From: Candidatus Leptofilum gracile
GTDB lineage: Bacteria; Chloroflexota; Anaerolineae; Promineifilales; Promineifilaceae
Reading direction: 5' to 3'
Assembly: GCA_016713825.1 (NCBI GenBank)
Contig: JADJOJ010000008.1
Span: 124,001-188,000, forward strand
Length of the DNA: 64,000 nucleotides
The notes under the pieces were generated by a model, which saw only the letters and a program-made list of their open reading frames with translations, did not search any database and was not told the origin of the DNA. The position numbers and the translations under genes were made by a program. Each line of letters opens with the position of its first letter. Position 1 is the stretch's first letter. Shown piece after piece: positions 1 to 8,134 of this stretch.

Positions 1-249
1 GAGCAGAACGCCTTTGAAAAAGCCCAGCACCACATGCGCTTTCAGAGCGCTCATGATCAGCACGTTTTTGCCATCAAACGTGTAGCAGGGCACGCTCCAC
101 TTCCGTTCCTCGGTCAGGTCCGTTTGCAGCAGGATGGCGCGTAATTTGATCAGCACCTCTGGCCAGTTGTGGACTTTGCACTCTGGCGTACCACCCAACG
201 GACAACGGCCGCAGCCCACCGCCAAATAATCATCAATTTGTGGGTTCAT
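1..249 (-). CDS. DUF1801-like protein, C-terminus cut by window edge
   Basis: The reading frame starts at ATG 249 and is open to the window edge, giving 83 codons of the N-terminal part. It has a Cys-rich start (C-G-R-C-P-L-G) followed by a region very like the next gene: L-T-E-E-R-K-W-S-V-P-C-Y-T matches L-T-E-K-L-K-W-G-H-P-C-Y-T of the 251-835 gene. This is the DUF1801 / YdeI-like fold. The start codon lies one base beyond the stop of the upstream gene, so the two are probably cotranscribed paralogues. Biochemical function is unknown. The Cys-rich N-terminus could bind metal, but that is a guess. Confidence 0.7.
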   Translation of the reverse strand, partial: MNPQIDDYLAVGCGRCPLGGTPECKVHNWPEVLIKLRAILLQTDLTEERKWSVPCYTFDGKNVLIMSALKAHVVLGFFKGVLL

Positions 250-250
250 T

Positions 251-835
251 TTATTCATCATTCAAGCCCTTGCCAGCGAGGATGTGCGGCGTGTACTTTT
301 CCACGCGTGCGGTGCGGGTTTTGGCCTGCTTGGCGCTGGAAAAATAGAGCAGGTAGCCTCGCTGCCGCCCCGGCGTCAGCGCTTCAAACGCCGCTTTTAG
401 CGCGGGGTTTTCGTCTAACTTGGTTTGGAACTCTTGGGGCATGTCGAATGCGGCCGTTTCCTTCATCTCCACTTCCAACCCAGCCTTTTCCACCTCGATG
501 GCTTCCTTGATGTACGCTTTGAGGATGTGGGCCATCTCCTCAATTTCATCGGCGCTGGTAAAGCGAATTTGGCGCGCGGCCTGCACATTTTTGGTTTGCT
601 GGACGAGAATACCCACCTCGTCTTTTAGCAAAGCGCCCTTCATAAAAAGCAGAGCACAATAATTTTTGAAGCCGTGTATCAAAACAACGTTGTTGTCGTC
701 GCCAACCGTGTAGCAGGGATGTCCCCACTTCAACTTTTCAGTCAGGTCACACGCCAGCGCGATGGTGCGCAGCAGCTTAAATGCTGCCTGCCACGGATCG
801 GCCTTCTCGAAATAAAAATCAACTTTAGAATTCAT
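251..835 (-). CDS. YdeI/DUF1801-like protein
   Basis: About 194 residues from ATG 835; a TTG at 850 in the same frame is an alternative start. The N-terminal half is a DUF1801 domain (K-W-G-H-P-C-Y-T, then F-K-N-Y-C-A-L-L-F-M-K-G-A-L-L). The C-terminal helical part, P-G-R-Q-R-G-Y-L-L-Y-F-S-S-A-K-Q-A-K-T-R, is typical of the YdeI/OmpD-associated (OmdA-like) family. E. coli YdeI has been linked to antimicrobial-peptide resistance; whether that applies here is unknown. It is followed directly by a partial paralogue. Upstream sits a G/C-rich repeat region that separates it from pgm. Confidence 0.75.
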   Translation of the reverse strand: MNSKVDFYFEKADPWQAAFKLLRTIALACDLTEKLKWGHPCYTVGDDNNVVLIHGFKNYCALLFMKGALLKDEVGILVQQTKNVQAARQIRFTSADEIEEMAHILKAYIKEAIEVEKAGLEVEMKETAAFDMPQEFQTKLDENPALKAAFEALTPGRQRGYLLYFSSAKQAKTRTARVEKYTPHILAGKGLNDE

Positions 836-852
836 GAAATCAAGTTCCAATT

Positions 853-964
853 GTCACTCCCGCGCAGGCGGGAATCGAGGCAAAAATTGCCCTCCCCCTA
901 ACCCCCTCCCGGCGGGAGGGGGAACCAAATCCCCTCCCCCTTTGGGGGAGGGCTAGGGAGGGGG
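853..964. repeat. GC-rich intergenic palindromes
   Basis: This stretch between pgm and the YdeI-like gene holds three palindromic words: CCCGCGCAGGCGGG, a C5T/AG5-type hairpin around 903-922, and CCCTCCCCCTTTGGGGGAGGG-like arms around 932-952. A related copy of the first word is found at about 54,237 after selB. There is no U-tract, so these are repeats rather than clear intrinsic terminators. Confidence 0.6.
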
Positions 965-2611
965 TTACACCCCAGCAAACGCCGCTTGCACAATTTCTTT
1001 GGCTTCGGCCTGGATTTGGTGGAGGTGGTCTTCGCCTTTGAAGCTTTCGGCGTAGATTTTGTAGATATCCTCGGTGCCAGACGGCCGTGCCGCAAACCAG
1101 CCATTCTCCGTCACCACTTTCAGCCCGCCGATGGCTGCGCCGTTGCCGGGGGCGTGGGTCAGCTTGGCGGTGATTGGTTCGCCCGCCATCGTGCTGGCGC
1201 GCACCATTTCTGGCGACAGGTTGCTGAGGATCGCCTTTTGCTCGCGGCTGGCCGGGGCATCGCTGCGCTGGTAGACGGGGCTGCCAAACATGCCTTCCAG
1301 CTCCTGGTAATGTTGGCCGGGGTCGCGTTGGGTAACGGCCGTAATCTCCGCCGCCAACAAGTTCAAAATGATGCCATCCTTGTCGGTGGTCCACACTTTG
1401 CCGTTGTGCCGCAGGAAGGACGCGCCCGCGCTCTCCTCGCCGCCAAAGCCGTAGGAGCCATCCACCAGGCCATCGACAAAATATTTAAATCCGACCGGCA
1501 CTTCTGCCAGCCGCCGCCCCAGTTTGGCCGCCACCCGGTCAATCATCGAGCTGGAAACCAGCGTCTTGCCGATGGCGGCGTCCGCAGGCCAACCGGGCCG
1601 ATTTTGGTACAAATACCAGATCGCGACCGCCAAATAATGGTTCGGGTTCAGCAGCCCGGCGCTTTGGGTGACGATGCCGTGCCGGTCTACGTCCGGGTCG
1701 TTGCCAAAGGCGATGTCGAAATCGTCTTTGAGCCGGATGAGGCTGGCCATCGCGTAGGGCGAGGAGCAATCCATGCGGATTTTGCCGTCTTTGTCTACGG
1801 TCATGAAGCTGAAGGTGGGGTCAACGGCCGTATTCACAATCGTCAAATCCAGCCCATATTTCTCGGCAATCGGTTCCCAGTAGGCTATCGCTGCGCCGCC
1901 CATCGGATCGACGCCGATTTTCAGGCCCGCCTGGGCAATCGCCGCCATGTCGATCACGTTAGCCAAATCATTCACGTAGGGCATCATAAAATCGTATGGA
2001 TGCACGTTGCTGGCCTGCATCGCTTTGTTCAGCGGCAGGCGCTTCACCGCTTTTAGCCCATCGGCCAAAATCTGGTTGGCCCGATCCTGGATCGTTTTGG
2101 TGGTTTCAGAAGCGGCGGGGCCACCTTCCGGCGGATTGTATTTGAAGCCGCCATCGTTGGGCGGGTTGTGCGAGGGGGTGATGACCACACCATCGGCTTG
2201 GGCGCGGTTGCCGCCGTTGTTGTAGGTCAAAATGGCGTGTGAGATGGCGGGCGTGGGCGCGTAGCCCAACGCCGCCTGGATGAACAGCTCCACGCCGTTG
2301 GCCGCAAACACTTCAATCGCGGTCGCCTGGGCCGCTTCGGACAGCGCATGCGTGTCCATGCCCAAATACAGAGGGCCGCTAATGCCCGCCTGCTGCCGGT
2401 ATTCGCAAATGGCTTGGCTAATTGCCAAAATGTGGTCCTCGTTGAACTGGCCGTTGAGCGAGGTGCCGCGATGGCCAGAGGTGCCAAACGCCACTTTTTG
2501 GTCGATGTTGGCCGGGTCGGGATGGGTGGTGTAATACGCAGAAATCAGTCGGGGAATGTTGACAAGCAGGTCGCGCGGGGCGGGTTTCCCGGCGAGAGGG
2601 TGCAGGGCCAT
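965..2611 (-). CDS. pgm: Phosphoglucomutase (alpha-D-glucose phosphate-specific)
   Basis: 548 residues, the usual length for the bacterial Pgm class. It interconverts glucose-1-phosphate and glucose-6-phosphate in the cytoplasm, feeding glycogen, UDP-glucose and central metabolism. Visible motifs: F-G-T-S-G-H-R-G near residue 43, the phosphoserine loop T-P-S-H-N-P near 145, the metal loop D-P-D-V-D-R-H-G near 305, and the substrate-binding G-E-E-S-A-G-A-S-F region. A C-terminal R-P-S-G-T-E-D phosphate-binding loop is present. ATG 2611 is preceded by AAGGAG at good spacing. Neighbours give no functional link; it appears monocistronic between repeat blocks. Confidence 0.95.
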   Translation of the reverse strand: MALHPLAGKPAPRDLLVNIPRLISAYYTTHPDPANIDQKVAFGTSGHRGTSLNGQFNEDHILAISQAICEYRQQAGISGPLYLGMDTHALSEAAQATAIEVFAANGVELFIQAALGYAPTPAISHAILTYNNGGNRAQADGVVITPSHNPPNDGGFKYNPPEGGPAASETTKTIQDRANQILADGLKAVKRLPLNKAMQASNVHPYDFMMPYVNDLANVIDMAAIAQAGLKIGVDPMGGAAIAYWEPIAEKYGLDLTIVNTAVDPTFSFMTVDKDGKIRMDCSSPYAMASLIRLKDDFDIAFGNDPDVDRHGIVTQSAGLLNPNHYLAVAIWYLYQNRPGWPADAAIGKTLVSSSMIDRVAAKLGRRLAEVPVGFKYFVDGLVDGSYGFGGEESAGASFLRHNGKVWTTDKDGIILNLLAAEITAVTQRDPGQHYQELEGMFGSPVYQRSDAPASREQKAILSNLSPEMVRASTMAGEPITAKLTHAPGNGAAIGGLKVVTENGWFAARPSGTEDIYKIYAESFKGEDHLHQIQAEAKEIVQAAFAGV

Positions 2612-2630
2612 GAGTTGCTCCTTTTTTAAG

Positions 2631-2675
2631 AGATTGGAGATTGGAGACTGGAGATTAAATCAATCTCCAATCTCC
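2631..2675. repeat. GGAGATT-word palindrome (family A)
   Basis: Tandem GGAGATT words followed after a short loop by their complement (AATCTCC), lying just upstream of pgm and downstream of the transglycosylase. Other members of the same family lie at 36961-37011, 41403-41475, 43515-43575 and 52252-52319. Confidence 0.85.
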
Positions 2676-2710
2676 GGTTTTCAGATGGGGCAATTATACC
2701 AGCGGATAAA

Positions 2711-3709
2711 CTATCCGCCGTACAGATGGTCGTAGATGACGAAGCCAGCAAAAATGCGCTCGATGTAGAGGCGGGTTTCGGGGAAGTTAACCGTTTCGAC
2801 GAACAAATCCAGGTCGCCACCAGCCTGATCGTACCAGCGGGCGGCGTTGCCGGGGCCGCCGTTATAAGCAGTCAGGGCGGCGTGGGCGTGGCCGTCGAAG
2901 CTGTTGAGCTGCTGGCTGAGGTAAAACGCGCCAAAATTGAGCCCGACGTACGGCTTATACAAATCTTCATTCACAAAATTGGGCCAGTTGAGCAGGTTGG
3001 CTACGTAGGCTCCCGTGTCGGGGATGACCTGGCTGAGCCCTTGCGCCGCTGCGCCAGAGCGGGCAAAGCTCTCGAACAGGCTCTCTTGCCGCACCAGGCT
3101 CAGCTGCAAGCGGGGGTCAAAATCGTACCGCTCGGCCAGGGGCAGGATGAGATCGGCGTAATAAACCGGGTAGGCGAGCTGGCCGATGAATTTGGGCGCT
3201 TCAAACACGGTTTGCCCAGACAAATTGAGCACGGTCACCGCGGCCAAAATGGAGGAGCGGTACAGGCCGATGTCGCGGAAGTAAAGCGCAAGCTGGTAGC
3301 TCAGCAGCGCATCATCAGCCACAGAGACGCGCAGCTCTTCAAACTCCGCTTTGGCTGCTTCCAGCAGGCCCGCGTCCCACAATTTTTGGCCCACAATCAG
3401 GCGCGGGTCGCCTGCCAGGGCGGCGCTAAGCTGACCAACGGGGGCATCCGCCTCTAGCAGCAGCCAATTGCGCAGCCAGGTTTCGGCTTCGGTCTGTAGC
3501 GGTTCTCGTTCAAGCGGTGTCGGGGGGAAGATACGGCCGTTCCCCACAAACGCCTCTTCCCCAGCCGCCAACCCTTCCGCCCGCAGCCAGTAATAATCGA
3601 TCCGCCGATTGAGCCGCAAAAGCTGCTGCACAGCAGCACTGATTGCCTCTGGATCAGGGGCCGGAACCGTTGCCGTGGGTTCAATGGTGGCTGCCGGCGT
3701 GCCGGTCAC
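2711..3709 (-). CDS. Lytic transglycosylase SLT domain (C-terminal half of a split Slt)
   Basis: 332 residues with a GTG start at 3709 overlapping the TGA of the upstream TPR gene. The C-terminal 150 residues form a goose-lysozyme-like SLT domain. The catalytic Glu is in V-R-Q-E-S-L-F-E, followed by A-A-A-Q-G-L-S-Q-V-I-P and Y-N-G-G-P-G-N. It cleaves the MurNAc-GlcNAc bond of peptidoglycan outside the membrane. It has no signal peptide of its own and begins in a Thr/Pro linker. Reading back through the frame gives N-P-D-A-T-A-E-P-T, which continues the linker of the upstream ORF, so the two ORFs are probably one gene broken at a C7 run (3737-3743). Confidence 0.85.
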   Translation of the reverse strand: MTGTPAATIEPTATVPAPDPEAISAAVQQLLRLNRRIDYYWLRAEGLAAGEEAFVGNGRIFPPTPLEREPLQTEAETWLRNWLLLEADAPVGQLSAALAGDPRLIVGQKLWDAGLLEAAKAEFEELRVSVADDALLSYQLALYFRDIGLYRSSILAAVTVLNLSGQTVFEAPKFIGQLAYPVYYADLILPLAERYDFDPRLQLSLVRQESLFESFARSGAAAQGLSQVIPDTGAYVANLLNWPNFVNEDLYKPYVGLNFGAFYLSQQLNSFDGHAHAALTAYNGGPGNAARWYDQAGGDLDLFVETVNFPETRLYIERIFAGFVIYDHLYGG

Positions 3710-5319
3710 GGTGGGCTCGGCGGTGGCGTCTGGATTGGGGGGGCGGTGGGGGCTGGCGTGTAGCCGGGCAGCGTGCGCAGCAGCCAGACTGCGCCCGCGC
3801 CGCCGTACTCGGCTTGGGGGTAATTTTGGACGAGCTGGTGCCAGGTGGCAACGGCCGTATCTACATCCCCTGCCCCATTGGCCAACCAGCCAGCCAAAAA
3901 CAAACCTTCGGCGGCGTCAGCAAAGGCGGGATAGTTGGTGCCGAGCTGGGTGTAGAGAGAAACGGCCGTAGCCACATCCCCCAAATCCTCAGCCACATTG
4001 GCCCCGCGCCACGCCGCCGTGGGCGCATCTGCCCCAGCAGGGAACTGCGCCAGATAATTTTGGTACAGTGCCAGCGCTGCCGCCGCATCTCCCAATCGCG
4101 CCCGGAGATTGGCTTCCTCGAACAGCCCGGCGGCCGGTTCTAGCGCGGCGTACTTGGCCAAAGCCGCCAACGCCGCAGCCCCATCCCCCAGCGCCTCGTA
4201 GCTCCAGGCGATGTAGAGATGGGCGTCGGCGGGATAATCGTCTGGGCGGATGGCGATGGCGCGCTCGAAGGCGGCGATGGCGGGTTCGTACGACTGGGCG
4301 TTGAAGTTGACAACGCCACGCTGGTACTCATCCACAATGACGCCCGCCTCTACCAGCTGCACCAGCCCCAGGTACGTTTCGTAGGCGCGGGGGTATTGGG
4401 TGAGGCCGAGTTGGAAACGGCCGTATGCCGCTTCCGTATCGGCCATGGCCAAATAAGCCATCCCGGCCAGGTAGTTCATCTGCCCTTTGGTGAATTCGGT
4501 GCGGGCCAGGTCGCGGATGGCGTCGTATTGGCCAATTGCTTCGGCAAAACGGCCGTTTTCCGAATAAAGCTGGGCCAGCCGCTGCCGGTTGGCCACTTCT
4601 TTTAGCCGCTGGGCTGGGGCAGCTACTGCCGCCTCATAGGCCGCAATTACGGATGCGGTTTCGCCGTTGGCGGCGTAAATTTCAGCCAGCAGCGGCTCGA
4701 TGTAGGCGGCCATCTCTGGATTTTGGCCCAGGTAGAACTGGTACGCCGCAATCGCCGAGGCGCTGTCGCCAACGGCCGTATGCAGCTGCCCCAGTCGCAA
4801 ATAAACGTCGGTGGGTACGGAATCGGGGAATTGGGTTTGCAGCTCTTCGTAGGCGGCGATTGCTTCGGGGAAACGGCCGTCTCCCTGCAACGCCACGCCC
4901 AACTGATACAGCAAATACATCTGCTGCGACGCCGTGTAGCTTTCCTGAATTTGTTGGGCAGCGGTGAGATTGGCAATGGCGGCGGCAAAATCGCCGTTGT
5001 GCAGCTGGGTTTCGGCCAGGGTCAGGCGCATTTGCGGCGCGGGGGATGGCGTGGGCGAAGGCAGCGGGGTGACGGTGGGTAAGGGTGTGACGGTGGGGAT
5101 GGTGGCGGGAACGGCCGTACCTGCCTCCACTTCAGCAAAACTGGCCTGGGGCGTTGGCGGTGGCTGCGTGGGCAAACCGGGGGCCAGGGTAGGTGTGGGT
5201 TGCAGGGCGAGTTCGGTTGTCGGCTGCGCAGTTGGATTCGTGGTTGATGCCGCTTCGCCACAGGCAATGAGCGAAAAAAATCCTGTAAAAATGAGCCAAA
5301 CAAACCACAATCGCCGCAT
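3706..5319 (-). CDS. TPR lipoprotein, N-terminal half of a split Slt-type transglycosylase
   Basis: About 537 residues from ATG 5319, chosen because GGAG lies six bases upstream; the frame further upstream is only translated repeat. The signal sequence ends in a lipobox L-I-A-C, then comes a long Thr/Pro linker, then at least ten TPR-like helical pairs (for example L-G-Q-L-H-T-A-V-G-D, A-I-A-A-Y-Q-F-Y-L-G-Q). The C-terminus is Pro-rich and stops at a TGA inside the GTG start of the SLT gene. In Chloroflexota and other phyla, Slt proteins usually carry signal, TPR superhelix and SLT domain in one chain, which supports a frameshift between the two. Confidence 0.8.
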   Translation of the reverse strand: MRRLWFVWLIFTGFFSLIACGEAASTTNPTAQPTTELALQPTPTLAPGLPTQPPPTPQASFAEVEAGTAVPATIPTVTPLPTVTPLPSPTPSPAPQMRLTLAETQLHNGDFAAAIANLTAAQQIQESYTASQQMYLLYQLGVALQGDGRFPEAIAAYEELQTQFPDSVPTDVYLRLGQLHTAVGDSASAIAAYQFYLGQNPEMAAYIEPLLAEIYAANGETASVIAAYEAAVAAPAQRLKEVANRQRLAQLYSENGRFAEAIGQYDAIRDLARTEFTKGQMNYLAGMAYLAMADTEAAYGRFQLGLTQYPRAYETYLGLVQLVEAGVIVDEYQRGVVNFNAQSYEPAIAAFERAIAIRPDDYPADAHLYIAWSYEALGDGAAALAALAKYAALEPAAGLFEEANLRARLGDAAAALALYQNYLAQFPAGADAPTAAWRGANVAEDLGDVATAVSLYTQLGTNYPAFADAAEGLFLAGWLANGAGDVDTAVATWHQLVQNYPQAEYGGAGAVWLLRTLPGYTPAPTAPPIQTPPPSPP

Positions 5320-5354
5320 ACACATCTCCAATACAAACAATCTGAAAGTTAAAA

Positions 5355-5405
5355 GTAAAAAGTGAAAAGTGGGTCGTAGAAGTCTACCCACTTTTCACTT
5401 TTTAC
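5355..5405. repeat. AAAGTGAAAAGT-word palindrome (family E)
   Basis: Two perfect 20-base arms (5355-5374 and 5386-5405) around an 11-base loop, built from AAAAGTG words. It lies between the TPR gene start and the end of the next gene. A second member is at 6385-6445. Confidence 0.9.
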
Positions 5406-5426
5406 CGCTTACTTATCACTTCTTAC

Positions 5427-6347
5427 TCATCCGTTCTGAGCTTCTTCACGTGCTTCCCGCTCTTCGATCTCTTCCAGCGCTTCTTCGACGGCATCTTCGA
5501 TGGCGTCCTCGTCCATCACGACGCGGGTCATTAAATCCCAGCCGAGGTAGAGCAGCGAGAATTGCAGGAAACCGAGCCAGGCAAAGACAAGCTGCAACGC
5601 CAGCTTGATGTTGCCAGACTGGGCCTGAACCGAGGTTTGCACATTGCCCAACGTGCCGCTGATTTCTTGCACAATGCCGATGTATTGGCCCAACAGCGGA
5701 TCAACTTCGGCGACACGGCCGTTTATCACCGCCAAATCATCCGATACCGCATAAATATTTTCCGACACCGACCCCAGATTGTCGTTGGCGGCTGCCAGGC
5801 TGGGTTCCAGTTCACGCAGACGGTCGGGGAAGCCATCCAGGCTGGTGCCCAAGCTTGCCACCGTCTCATCAAATGGCGTAGTTGGCGCGTAGTTGACGCC
5901 CAAATCATAATTCAGCTCAAAGCCCAAAATCGATTCTTCAATTTTGAAGTCGTTCAGCGTCAGCAGCGTGCTGTCGATGACGCCCGCCACTTCGGCTACA
6001 GCTGGAATGGCAGCCTGCACTGATTCAATGCTGGCAGGGGCATCTTCCCCGGCAATTTGGGCCACCTCATCCAGCAGCGGCTGGGTTTCGGCGATGGTTT
6101 TGGCTAAGGAATCGGCCGTTTCTTCCACCGTCACCAAACTGGCATTCACATCGCTGATGGTGCCCCGCGCCAGGTCCAACGTATCTTCTACCGTCGCCAG
6201 GCTGTCACCTGTCAGCCCCAGCGTGTCGTCGAGCACCTTGACCACGGCATCCACGGCCCGCCCACTAAACACAATACCGCCAATGCTCAGCAGTACACCC
6301 AACAAACCAATCAGTAGCAATACAAAACCCGCAATTCTACGAAACAT
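5427..6347 (-). CDS. Membrane-anchored coiled-coil protein, paralogue 1
   Basis: 306 residues starting at M-F-R-R with GGAGG well placed upstream. An N-terminal membrane segment (about residues 5-28) is followed by roughly 220 residues of heptad-rich extracytoplasmic helix, with a central conserved patch N-Y-D-L-G-V-N-Y. A second membrane segment follows near residues 250-272, then a highly acidic tail (E-E-A-L-E-E-I-E-E-R-E-A-R-E-E). It is clearly paralogous to the next gene upstream. I recognise no named family. The shape (two membrane anchors around a coiled coil) suggests an envelope spacer or scaffold, which is inference only. Confidence 0.7.
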   Translation of the reverse strand: MFRRIAGFVLLLIGLLGVLLSIGGIVFSGRAVDAVVKVLDDTLGLTGDSLATVEDTLDLARGTISDVNASLVTVEETADSLAKTIAETQPLLDEVAQIAGEDAPASIESVQAAIPAVAEVAGVIDSTLLTLNDFKIEESILGFELNYDLGVNYAPTTPFDETVASLGTSLDGFPDRLRELEPSLAAANDNLGSVSENIYAVSDDLAVINGRVAEVDPLLGQYIGIVQEISGTLGNVQTSVQAQSGNIKLALQLVFAWLGFLQFSLLYLGWDLMTRVVMDEDAIEDAVEEALEEIEEREAREEAQNG

Positions 6348-6384
6348 GTCCCTCTTCCTCCTTGATACGCTTAAGAAAATGAAA

Positions 6385-6445
6385 AGTAAAAAGTGATACG
6401 TAAAAAGCGGCCCCTTTTTTTACTGTTCACGTATCACTTTTTACT
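6385..6445. repeat. AAAGTGATACGT-word palindrome (family E)
   Basis: Perfect 17-base arms at 6385-6401 and 6429-6445 with a C/T-rich loop, between the two paralogous membrane genes. It shares the TAAAAAGTG word with the repeat at 5355-5405. Confidence 0.85.
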
Positions 6446-6450
6446 AAAAA

Positions 6451-7308
6451 TTACGCAACAATCGGTGCTTCCCGTTCCCGTCGCCCCGTCACCAATTCCC
6501 AACCCAGGTAGAGCGGGGCGATTTGGGTGAGCGCCAGCCAAACCAGCGCCAGGCTGATGCCTTGTTTCAGGCGTCCGCTCTCTTCTTGAATTTGGGCGCG
6601 CATCTGGCGGGTGCTGTCGTTGATGTCGGTGACCATGACCAGGTAGTCGTCTAACAGGGGATCGAATTCGTTGATACGGCCGTTTACCGTTTCCAACTCA
6701 TCCGCCAACGAACGAATATCCTGGCTCACCGTCTCCAAATTGGCGCTGGTGACCGTGATGTAAGACTCCATCGCCCGCAAGCTCTCTGGAATCCCCTCCA
6801 ACCCCTCGCCCAAATCGCGCACCGATTGGTCGAACGGAATCTCCGGCTCGTAATCAATGCCCAGGTCGTACTGAATGTTCAGCCCGAAAATCTGCTCATC
6901 AATGCGAAAACTGTTCAGCGTCACCAGCGTGCGGTCAATCACCCCGGCCACCTGCTCCAAACTGGGGAACGCATCCTGCACCGTCTCCAGGCTGTCTGGC
7001 ACCTGGTCTGTGGCCACGGTAGAGATTTGATCCAGCAACGGCCGTGTATCGGAAACCGTGGTGGCCAGATTATCGGCCGTCGTTCCGGCCGTATCCACCA
7101 CCGCATTCACATCCGCAATGCTGGTTTTGGCCAGCGCCAACGTCTGCGACACCAAATCCAGACTGTCTGACGTCTGTTTCAATGTCTCTTCAAAATTGGC
7201 GGCAACCCGGTCCACCAGCTGGTGCCCCAAACGCGCCCCCATCACCGCTATGCCAATCCCGCCCAGGCCAATCAGCAGCATGAGCAGACCTAAAAATCGT
7301 CGAAACAT
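6451..7308 (-). CDS. Membrane-anchored coiled-coil protein, paralogue 2
   Basis: 285 residues from ATG 7308, chosen because the paralogue also starts M-F-R-R and the frame upstream is unrelated. Same architecture as its neighbour: a membrane segment at residues 5-25, a long helical region with the shared N-I-Q-Y-D-L-G-I-D-Y-E-P-E-I-P-F-D patch, and a second membrane segment (V-W-L-A-L-T-Q-I-A-P-L-Y-L-G-W) near the end. It lacks the long acidic tail of paralogue 1. Tandem duplication is the simplest origin. Function unknown. Confidence 0.7.
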   Translation of the reverse strand: MFRRFLGLLMLLIGLGGIGIAVMGARLGHQLVDRVAANFEETLKQTSDSLDLVSQTLALAKTSIADVNAVVDTAGTTADNLATTVSDTRPLLDQISTVATDQVPDSLETVQDAFPSLEQVAGVIDRTLVTLNSFRIDEQIFGLNIQYDLGIDYEPEIPFDQSVRDLGEGLEGIPESLRAMESYITVTSANLETVSQDIRSLADELETVNGRINEFDPLLDDYLVMVTDINDSTRQMRAQIQEESGRLKQGISLALVWLALTQIAPLYLGWELVTGRREREAPIVA

Positions 7309-7435
7309 CGGTTTTTTCCAATTAGAGGGAATGAAATGTGCTGCGTGACAAGTGAGGTGCAAGAACCTGCTTGCATTTATCACGATTCATCTTTCACTGC
7401 TGCCTCTTCAACTTTTCATTAAAGCTCGTTGGTCA

Positions 7436-8134
7436 TCAAGGTTGGTAAACCGTCCCCGACAACCCTTCGTATTTTAATGCAGTGAGCGCATTTGTCACGG
7501 AATCGCGATTGATTGTGCCAGTTTCTGCTTCGGCCTCGGCCATTGCCATGAAAAGCAGCTGCATGGCGTCGTAGGCGGCGGCGGCGAAGGGGCCAGCCGT
7601 TTCGTCGAAGGGGGTCACCGCGTTGTAGGCGGTTTGGAATTCGGCGGGGAGCTGGATGGGGTCTTGCGGGGTGAATGGCGTGCTGCCCAGCGGCAGCAGG
7701 GGCAGGTTGGCATCGGTGTAGATGGGTTGGGCAACGGCCGTTGTCTCCCCCAGACCATGCCCAATCACTGCGATAACGGCAGGGTCGATTGTTAGGGAAA
7801 CGGCCGTTTCCCCCGCCAACGTCTCATCCCCCCCATCATCCAACGCCACCAGCGCCACCCGGTAGCCGCCCACGCCGCCAGCCGCGTTCAGTTCCCGCAC
7901 CGCCAGCCGCGCCGCATAAATCGCATCATACCCCAGCTCCCGCTGCGCCCCCTCAAACGGAGCCACCAGCCCAATTTTGACCACAGGCTGCACGCTGGCA
8001 CAACCCGCCAGGAAGAGGGTGAGCAGTAACCCGAAAACGGTAATCGGTAATCGGTGAACGGTGAACGGTAAAAAGCAAGACCGATTACTGATTACCGATA
8101 ACCGATTACCGACATTAGCGGCAGCGCTGCACAT
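7436..8134 (-). CDS. Short periplasmic-binding-protein-like lipoprotein
   Basis: 232 residues. After a lipobox (F-L-A-G-C) comes K-I-G-L-V-A-P-F-E-G, then R-L-A-V-R-E-L-N-A-A-G-G-V-G-G-Y and V-I-A-V-I-G-H-G, as in Leu/Ile/Val-type binding proteins (Peripla_BP_6). That family is normally about 350-400 residues. Here the chain jumps from L-P-L-L-P-L-G-S-T to a C-terminal P-F-A-A-A-A-Y-D-A-M-Q segment, so much of lobe 2 is missing. The only usual start, ATG 8134, overlaps the mltG stop by 20 bases, and the signal peptide is encoded by a palindromic repeat (8038-8112). Ligand binding with one reduced lobe is doubtful. Confidence 0.65.
   Translation of the reverse strand: MCSAAANVGNRLSVISNRSCFLPFTVHRLPITVFGLLLTLFLAGCASVQPVVKIGLVAPFEGAQRELGYDAIYAARLAVRELNAAGGVGGYRVALVALDDGGDETLAGETAVSLTIDPAVIAVIGHGLGETTAVAQPIYTDANLPLLPLGSTPFTPQDPIQLPAEFQTAYNAVTPFDETAGPFAAAAYDAMQLLFMAMAEAEAETGTINRDSVTNALTALKYEGLSGTVYQP
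8038..8112. repeat. CGGTAATC-word palindrome (family B) inside a signal-peptide region
   Basis: Tandem CGGTAATC/CGGTGAACGG words followed by complementary CCGATTAC words. The block overlaps codons 8-33 of the binding-protein-like gene, so part of its signal peptide is repeat-encoded. Other family B members: 14919-14988, 22077-22146, 24203-24235, 39091-39177 and about 50801-50852. Confidence 0.85.

Noticed and set aside
986..2056. Long plus-strand ORF opposite pgm
   Set aside because: It is an antisense shadow: the pgm frame has full family motifs, the opposite frame has none.
2711..5319. Selenocysteine (UGA) read-through joining the split Slt gene, prompted by selB in the window
   Set aside because: The SLT domain is in a different frame from the TGA, so read-through would not join them; a one-base frameshift does.
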